From the NCBI RefSeq assembly GCF_900116495.1, contig NZ_FPAY01000005.1:1-64000 (forward strand): DNA of 64,000 nt. Direction: 5' to 3'. This document shows, one piece after another, positions 58,682 to 64,000 of the stretch. Each line of letters opens with the position of its first letter. Position 1 is the first letter of the stretch. The position numbers and the translations under genes are program-made. Source of the stretch: Arthrobacter sp. ov118. GTDB taxonomy: Bacteria > Actinomycetota > Actinomycetes > Actinomycetales > Micrococcaceae. Below the pieces are notes generated by a model, which was not told the origin of the DNA, ran no database searches, and saw only the letters and a program-made list of their open reading frames with translations.

Positions 58682-59707
58682 CTAGCCACCGGGCGCGCCC
58701 CGGCTGACGAAGGCCTCCGCAATGCGGTCCGCGGGCGTGCCGAGCCTGAGCAGAAGACTCAGCAAGACGAGTGATTGGGATGGCCTGAGCAACCCGGAGG
58801 GGATGGCTCCGGCAGCGCGCAGGTCCTCGCCGCCGCCGTCGCCGTACCGGGGCACCACGGCACCGGACTCCACCCGGGTGCTGGTCACCACTACGACGCC
58901 CGCCGCTGTAGCGTTGGCGATGTCCCGGCAGAGCACACGGTTGGCGTTGCCGGTTCCCGTCCCCTGGAGCACGATCCCTGCCGCCCCCGCGTCGAGGCTC
59001 GCCAGCAAGAGGGTGGAATCCGCTCCGGGATAGGCGGCAATGAGGTCCACCCGCGGCGAACCGGCGTCTTCGCCCGGCAACGGCAACGGGGCAAGGGCGC
59101 GCCGTGCGCCCGCCATCGTGACCTCCCCGGAGTCGGACACCGAACCCGCGGTACCGAAATCCGGGTTGGCGAAGGCGTCGAGCCGCGTGGTGTGGTACTT
59201 CCGGACGCCGGCCACGGGAAAGATGGTTCCGGCGAACGCAAGCAGCACGCCCCTTCCCCGTGCCTGGGGAGAACCTGCGACGGCGATGGCGCGTGAGAGG
59301 TTGCCGGGCCCGTCGGGGGATTTGGCGTCGGCCGCCTGCTGCGCGCCGGTGAACACGACCGGACGCAGGTCAGCGTGGGTCAGGTCAACGAGATAGGCCG
59401 TCTCCTCCATCGTGTCCGTGCCGTGGGTGACCACGACGCCCAGAACCTGCGGGTCGGCGAGGACTTGGCGGATCCTGGCGCAGACGGCGATCATGTCGTC
59501 GACGGTCAGCAGGTACGACCCCTTCCGGAAAACGTCAACCACGCGGACCGGATGAGCGGTCGGCACACCCATGCTGGCGAACACCTGCTCCCCCGTGTCC
59601 GACGCCACGGCGGCTCCCCCGGCCTCGGACTCACGGGAGGAAATCGTTCCTCCCGTGGCCAGCAGCACCACATGGGGGCCAGCTGAATCTGCGACTGTCA
59701 TGTCCAC
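58682..59707 (-). CDS. L-asparaginase family protein
   Basis: The 341-residue enzyme has the two active-site threonines in LLATGGTISSRE and VVTHGTDTMEETAY, and FTGAQQAADAKSPDG. It hydrolyses asparagine or a related amide. No clear signal peptide. The start may be 59707 or 59701. It is first in the LacI-controlled operon, whose operators lie just upstream. Confidence 0.9.
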   Translation of the reverse strand: MDMTVADSAGPHVVLLATGGTISSRESEAGGAAVASDTGEQVFASMGVPTAHPVRVVDVFRKGSYLLTVDDMIAVCARIRQVLADPQVLGVVVTHGTDTMEETAYLVDLTHADLRPVVFTGAQQAADAKSPDGPGNLSRAIAVAGSPQARGRGVLLAFAGTIFPVAGVRKYHTTRLDAFANPDFGTAGSVSDSGEVTMAGARRALAPLPLPGEDAGSPRVDLIAAYPGADSTLLLASLDAGAAGIVLQGTGTGNANRVLCRDIANATAAGVVVVTSTRVESGAVVPRYGDGGGEDLRAAGAIPSGLLRPSQSLVLLSLLLRLGTPADRIAEAFVSRGAPGG

Positions 59708-59739
59708 TCCGTCTGTTCTGGATCTGTTGCCAGATCCCT

Positions 59740-59867
59740 ACCCAATCGATTGGGTGATCAGATAAAAGTTGCCCCTCCGACGTTTCCCGCAGATGCTCCC
59801 GGGAAGTATCAAGGGGGTGAAAACGGCGCCGTCCGCTGCTGGACGCCTGGCTACCCAATCGATTGGG
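59740..59867. promoter_or_regulatory. Twin LacI-type operators
   Basis: ACCCAATCGATTGGGT (59740-59755, perfect 16-bp palindrome) and CCCAATCGATTGGG (59854-59867) have the central CG of LacI operators. Centres are 113 bp apart, which allows looping. They lie between asparaginase and the LacI gene. Confidence 0.85.
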
Positions 59868-59986
59868 CAACTCGATGGATCGACTATAGAATGTGAGTTG
59901 CGACACGTCAAGAGTGCCTGGGCTGGGGATCCGCTCATCATCAGGCAGTCTTGGTGACGACCTTTTGGACTGAGGCAGGGGAACGA

Positions 59987-61027
59987 ATGGAAGAGAGCAC
60001 GGCCGGTGGCCGCACGGTGACGCTGAAGGATCTCGCGAACGAGCTCGGCATCCATCCGTCGACCGTGTCCAGAATTCTGCACTCCGGCTCCGAAGTGGCC
60101 CGGGGGGCAGCTTCCGTCGCTACGGCCGAACGCGTACGCGAGCTGGCGCGGAAGCGGGGCTACTCCCCCGATCCGCAGGCCGCCGGCCTGCGGACGCGAC
60201 GCACCCGCCTCATGGGCGTGATTGTTCCCCGGCTTTCCGACCTCGTTCTGGCAATCATGTACGAGGGCATTGACGAGGCCGCAGCGCAGCTCGGTTACTC
60301 CACGTTTGTCATGAACTCCCGCGACGACCCGGAGGAACAACGCCGCAAGACGGAGTCCATGCTGGCCCGGCGGGTGGACGGGCTGATCATCGGCGACGCA
60401 CACCTGGGCAGCGGTCTGTTGCGGGAGCTGAGCGCCCGCAAGGTGCCGTTCGTGCTCATGAACCGCCGCGTCCCGGGCTTCCCGTCCGCCACGTGCGACG
60501 ACGTCCTTGGCGGCGAGCTTGTGGCAGATCACCTGTGGAGCAAGGGGCACCGGAACGTCGCGGTGATCGCCGGCGAGCCCTATGCCAGCACGGCCGTCGA
60601 CCGGACGGCCGGCTTCGTAGACCGCTGGCGTGCGCTGGGCGGGACTATTCCCCGGAATGCGGTGGTGTGGTCCCGCTTCGATACCGCCGGAGGACGGGAG
60701 GCGGCGGAGGCCATCCTGGCTCACTGCAGCCCCCGTCCGACTGCGCTGTTCGCCGTCAATGACTTCGCGGCGATCGGCGCGATGGGAGCTTTGCGGTCCC
60801 ACGGCATCAGCGTCGGCCACGACGTTGCGGTGGTTGGTTTCAACGACACCTCCTTGGCCGCGGAGCTTCCCATCCCGCTGTCCTCGGTCCGCTCACCCAT
60901 GCTGGATATCGGACGGACGGCAGTGCAGCTCCTCAAGCGCGTGCTGGACGGCGAACACGTCGATCCGGTGAGGCTGGAACCGTCGTTGTGCGTGCGCGAA
61001 AGCAGCGCCTGTGGCAACGCAGTATGA
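59987..61027 (+). CDS. LacI-family transcriptional regulator
   Basis: This 346-residue protein has the N-terminal LacI HTH (TVTLKDLANELGIHPSTVSR ILH) and the periplasmic-binding-like domain (RRVDGLIIGDAHLG, NRRVPGFPSATCDD, VVGFNDTSLAAELPIPLSSV). It probably represses the asparaginase-NodB-MFS-SDR operon through the twin operators. ATG 59987 gives the usual short leader. Confidence 0.92.
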   Translation: MEESTAGGRTVTLKDLANELGIHPSTVSRILHSGSEVARGAASVATAERVRELARKRGYSPDPQAAGLRTRRTRLMGVIVPRLSDLVLAIMYEGIDEAAAQLGYSTFVMNSRDDPEEQRRKTESMLARRVDGLIIGDAHLGSGLLRELSARKVPFVLMNRRVPGFPSATCDDVLGGELVADHLWSKGHRNVAVIAGEPYASTAVDRTAGFVDRWRALGGTIPRNAVVWSRFDTAGGREAAEAILAHCSPRPTALFAVNDFAAIGAMGALRSHGISVGHDVAVVGFNDTSLAAELPIPLSSVRSPMLDIGRTAVQLLKRVLDGEHVDPVRLEPSLCVRESSACGNAV

Positions 61028-61234
61028 CGCGGCAAGGGAACCTCTGATCGGCCGGACTGGTTAGTAGAATCGATCAGTCACATCCGTTGGCAAGGGCGTT
61101 GCGCCCAGCCCCTCGATGCACGGACCGGGCCCGCGTCCAAGCCCATGACTTGAGACTAGTGACCCGACTCACACGGCGCTACCGGAGATTCGCCCAATGT
61201 TGACTCCCCTTTTCATGCAGGTTGCACAAGGTGG

Positions 61235-62677
61235 TCAGCGGGGGGCGGCAACGATTCCGAGGGCAAGCATGTAGGTGGCCCGCACTTCGCCATCAGAGAG
61301 GTCCACCTTCAGCAGCTCTTCAATCTTCCGCAGCCGGTAGCTGAGCGTATTCCGGTGGATGAACAGCTCATCGCAGATCTTCGTAGAATTCCCGCTATGG
61401 CGCAGGTAGGCGTCGAAAGTCTCCCGCAGCGAGCTGCCGCCGTCCGCCAAGGGGGCCAGAAGGCGCTCGCACATTGCCACCAGTCCCGGGCTCGGCAACC
61501 CCTGCACAATGCCGGCGAGATCGGCCGGCGGCGCCTCGTGAACGCCGGGCCGTCCGATGTGACGGCGGGCAAGCTGAAGCGCCAGCGGCAGTTCGCTCAG
61601 GCCCCCCGATTCCGAGACGATGACCGAGAGTTCCGGGGCGTCCCCGAAGAATTCCCGGACGGCGTCAATCAAGTCGGCCGCTGCGTGCTGTTGCTGCAGC
61701 AGAAGAGTGGTGAGTCCGGCTTCTTCCATGAACCTCACGGTGCCAAAACCCGCCTGCAGCCCCACCCGGGCGCGCCACGCGATGGCGCGAAGCTTTGCGG
61801 GGGCCACTTCTACTGAGCCGCCGATGAGCACGGCGCCCCAGCCGCCGTCGGGATCGAACCCGGATTCGAGGGCGTAGCGGCGCAGCGGAGCGGACGGCTC
61901 GCCGCGGTCCTCATAGAGGGCCTCTATGAAGCGTGCCGCTTCCCGGGAATGCAGGGGCGAATGGGATCCCAAGGTATGGCTCAGCTGCATGGCGATGACG
62001 GCAGCCACGGGACCAAGGATTGGTTGCAGCACAATGTCGCTCCCGATCCCCTGGATGGACAGCCTGAATTGCTCGGATTCGCCGCTGGGCAGGCGCAGCG
62101 CGGTCCGCGCTGTCCCGCCGTGCGCCGCACCAGCGGAGACCAGCTCGAACGCATTGTGATCGATCACGGCCACTCTGGCGTTGACGACGTCCGCCACCTT
62201 CGCCAGAACCTCGGCCAGGGAACGCCCGTCGGCCGCCAGCCGGGTGCACTCATCGGCAAGCTCCCAGCCTTTCCGAAGTTCCTCGTAGCGCTCGGCCGCG
62301 ATGACCTGCTCCACGTGCCGCATGACCAGGACGAAGGGCACCTCCGGCGGGAGCTCAAGCAGCGGCAGGCCGTGCGCCTCGCAGGCCAAGACCAATCCGG
62401 CCGGCAGTTCGCTGTGGGCGGCGCCCAAGCCGAATGCCAGCCCTGATACGGGCACGGAGCCCAGCCGCTCCACGTAGGCGTCCCAGATCCTGAAGTCCTT
62501 GACGTTCAGGCCCATGCCATTGGTCAGCACAAGGGCATTCACGCTAAGGAAAGGCGTGGGGTCCATGTGTTCGGTGGGGGCGCACCAGGTGATGGGCCGG
62601 GCCAGTCGGCCCTCGCCGCCCGCCACCCGGAGTCGGATGTTGAGATCGGCGTCGTCTGCTAGATCTGAAATTCGCAC
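61235..62677 (-). CDS. PucR-family transcriptional regulator
   Basis: The protein has an N-terminal PucR-like domain (RPITWCAPTEHMDPTPFLSV), a middle GGDEF-like CdaR region and the C-terminal HTH (RHSGNSTKICDELFIHRNTL, SYRLRKIEELL). PucR/CdaR proteins control purine, amide or amino acid use. Start is uncertain: GTG 62677 has GGGAGGG upstream; ATG 62743 is the alternative. It is divergent from the pxpA operon and likely regulates it. Confidence 0.85.
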   Translation of the reverse strand: MRISDLADDADLNIRLRVAGGEGRLARPITWCAPTEHMDPTPFLSVNALVLTNGMGLNVKDFRIWDAYVERLGSVPVSGLAFGLGAAHSELPAGLVLACEAHGLPLLELPPEVPFVLVMRHVEQVIAAERYEELRKGWELADECTRLAADGRSLAEVLAKVADVVNARVAVIDHNAFELVSAGAAHGGTARTALRLPSGESEQFRLSIQGIGSDIVLQPILGPVAAVIAMQLSHTLGSHSPLHSREAARFIEALYEDRGEPSAPLRRYALESGFDPDGGWGAVLIGGSVEVAPAKLRAIAWRARVGLQAGFGTVRFMEEAGLTTLLLQQQHAAADLIDAVREFFGDAPELSVIVSESGGLSELPLALQLARRHIGRPGVHEAPPADLAGIVQGLPSPGLVAMCERLLAPLADGGSSLRETFDAYLRHSGNSTKICDELFIHRNTLSYRLRKIEELLKVDLSDGEVRATYMLALGIVAAPR

Positions 62678-62797
62678 GCGACCCTCCCAGTACGGCGGGG
62701 CTCCCCGGCCGGTCAGTGCAATAACCATAATTGATACCCGCATATTCAGCGACCTGCACAATATCGGGCGCGTGAATTGCTGAGTAGCGTTGCAACC

Positions 62798-63565
62798 ATG
62801 CAAACCAATGTGACTCCCGACACCTCTCCTGACGCCTCTCCCCGCGCTTCCGGGCGCGTCCTCTTGAACTCCGATATGGGCGAAGGCCTCGGCCTCCACG
62901 AGTTCGGCAACGACGAAGAACTCATGCGCATCATCGACGTCGCCAACGTGGCCTGTGGGTATCATGCCGGCGATCCCGACGTCATGGAACGGACCGTGGC
63001 GATGGCTGCAGAGCACGGCGTGGCAGTCGGAGCGCACCCCGGCCTGCCGGACTTTGTGGGGTTCGGACGCCGCCGAATGGTTCTCACGCCGGCGGAGGTC
63101 GAGTCGATCATCCTGTATCAGACCGGGGCCCTGACGGCGTTCCTCGCAAAGCACGGGCTGGAACTGAACCACATCAAGCCGCACGGCGCCCTCTACGGCA
63201 TGCTGGCCGGTGACGAGGAACTGATGCAGGCCGCCGCCGGCACAGCCTTGCAGTTCGGCGTTCCGTTTTTCGGGCTCGCGGGGACCGCCCACGAACGCGT
63301 GTGCCAGGCCATGGGGGTGGATTTCGTGCCCGAACTCTTTGTTGACCTCAACTACGGTCCGGCCGGTGAGCTGCTGATCCAGCGCCGCCCGGCGCCCACC
63401 GACCCCGCCGCCGCCGCTGAGCGTGTCAGCAGGGCGCTGGCCGGCAAGCCGGTCCTCGCTGTTGACGGCACCGAGCTGGACATCCAGTTCCAAAGCATCT
63501 GCGTCCACTCCGACGCACCCAATTCTGTTGCAGTGGCCACAGCAGTGCGTGCGGTCCTGGGCTGA
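62798..63565 (+). CDS. pxpA: LamB/YcsF family protein (5-oxoprolinase subunit A)
   Basis: This 255-residue protein has VLLNSDMGEGLG, ANVACGYHAGDPDVM and LNHIKPHGALYG, the PxpA signatures. PxpA with PxpB and PxpC hydrolyses 5-oxoproline to glutamate with ATP. Here it is followed by biotin carrier and biotin carboxylase genes instead of pxpB/C within the window, so the complex may differ. ATG 62798 without a strong ribosome binding site. Confidence 0.85.
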   Translation: MQTNVTPDTSPDASPRASGRVLLNSDMGEGLGLHEFGNDEELMRIIDVANVACGYHAGDPDVMERTVAMAAEHGVAVGAHPGLPDFVGFGRRRMVLTPAEVESIILYQTGALTAFLAKHGLELNHIKPHGALYGMLAGDEELMQAAAGTALQFGVPFFGLAGTAHERVCQAMGVDFVPELFVDLNYGPAGELLIQRRPAPTDPAAAAERVSRALAGKPVLAVDGTELDIQFQSICVHSDAPNSVAVATAVRAVLG

Positions 63566-63601
63566 ACCGATCAATCCAAACCATCTGAAAGAGAGCATCC
63601 C

Positions 63602-63841
63602 GTGGCAACCATCGTTTCCCCGCTCCCCGGCGTCTTCTACCGCAAGCCCGGCCCTGGCAAGCCGCCTTTCGCCAACGAAGGCGACGCCATCGAGGTCGGA
63701 CAGACCCTCGGCATTATCGAAATCATGAAGCAGTTCACCGAAATCCAGTCCGATGTGGCCGGGACCCTGGAGTCGTTTGAGGTCAACGAGGGCGACATGG
63801 TCAACCCCGGCGATGCAATCGTCGTAGTCCGCGAAGGATAG
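63602..63841 (+). CDS. Biotin carboxyl carrier protein subunit
   Basis: The 79-residue protein has a biotinyl domain with GIIEIMKQFTEI, the modified Lys in EIMK (usual EAMKM varied) and GTLESFEVNEGDMVNPGD. It carries biotin for the carboxylase that follows. GTG 63602 has AAAGAGAG upstream. It is 36 bp after pxpA. Confidence 0.85.
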   Translation: MATIVSPLPGVFYRKPGPGKPPFANEGDAIEVGQTLGIIEIMKQFTEIQSDVAGTLESFEVNEGDMVNPGDAIVVVREG

Positions 63842-63843
63842 AA

Positions 63844-64000
63844 ATGAAGAAGCTACTCATCGCCAACCGCGGCGAGATCGCCGTGCGCATCGCCCGGACC
63901 GCCCGCGAGATGGGCATCGAGACATTTGTGGTGGCCAGCGAAGCCGACGTCGAGTCCTTGGCTGCCCGGTCCGCTGACCACGTCGTCGTGGTGGGCCCGG
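63844..64000 (+). CDS. Biotin carboxylase, 5' end only
   Basis: The frame starts MKKLLIANRGEIAVRIARTA, the standard biotin carboxylase N-terminus, 2 bp after the carrier gene with GAAGGA upstream, and runs off the window. It carboxylates biotin with ATP and bicarbonate. Confidence 0.9.
   Translation, partial: MKKLLIANRGEIAVRIARTAREMGIETFVVASEADVESLAARSADHVVVVGP

Noticed and set aside
1..64000. tRNA, rRNA, insertion sequences, integrase or phage genes
   Set aside because: None was recognised; no transposase motifs or terminal inverted repeats with target duplications were found by eye.

Overview
The window is high-GC DNA with strong GC bias at third codon positions, dense genes and many ATGA or TGATG start/stop overlaps. 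The gene families (stand-alone LigD-type polymerase, HrpB, DUF3500, GH78 rhamnosidases, fused permease-ATPase, PucR and MocR regulators) fit a soil actinobacterium, most likely Arthrobacter, Pseudarthrobacter or a close relative. That placement is inference from gene content; there is no rRNA or tRNA gene here.

Region 1 (1-11.1 kb) is mixed housekeeping and accessory DNA: the 3' end of a repeat-domain surface protein, a P-loop kinase, a NHEJ-type polymerase, an alpha/beta hydrolase, an MGT glycosyltransferase, a MarR regulator with a divergent membrane protein, HrpB helicase and small conserved proteins.

Region 2 (11.7-35.1 kb) is the centre of interest. It looks like one regulon for plant flavonol glycosides. 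A bicupin quercetin 2,3-dioxygenase, an operon of esterase, fumarylacetoacetase-like hydrolase, FAD aromatic hydroxylase and DUF3500 protein, two GH78 alpha-L-rhamnosidases, a GH43 enzyme, a GH1 beta-glucosidase, further esterases and an oligopeptide-type ABC importer surround one IclR regulator. A 15-bp palindrome TTYCA-N5-TGRAA is found upstream of the four transcription units (11725, 17981, 23140, 33726), and the copies at 23140 and 33726 are nearly identical. The proposed logic is import and deglycosylation of rutin- or quercitrin-like compounds, opening of quercetin by the dioxygenase, ester cleavage of the depside to protocatechuate and phloroglucinol carboxylate, then further breakdown of the phloroglucinol part by the hydroxylase/DUF3500/FAH operon. 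There are signs of gene decay and rearrangement inside it: a GH3-like stub with 15-bp repeats, an esterase lacking its nucleophile serine, and a headless coding fragment.

Region 3 (35.1-50.9 kb) is rich in stress and membrane genes: two universal stress proteins, paired PLDc_N proteins, a large LuxR-family (LAL) regulator, a potassium channel, a class II amidotransferase, an AI-2E-type exporter, a GAP-family protein, a DHA2 MFS exporter, thioredoxin reductase, a DUF998-like protein with a repetitive acidic tail, and a flavin reductase.

Region 4 (51-64 kb) carries a divergent MocR/EamA-PaiB locus whose start codons overlap, then a LacI-controlled catabolic operon (asparaginase, NodB-fold hydrolase, MFS importer, two SDR dehydrogenases) with twin operators, and finally a PucR regulator divergent from a pxpA-BCCP-biotin carboxylase operon that runs off the right edge.
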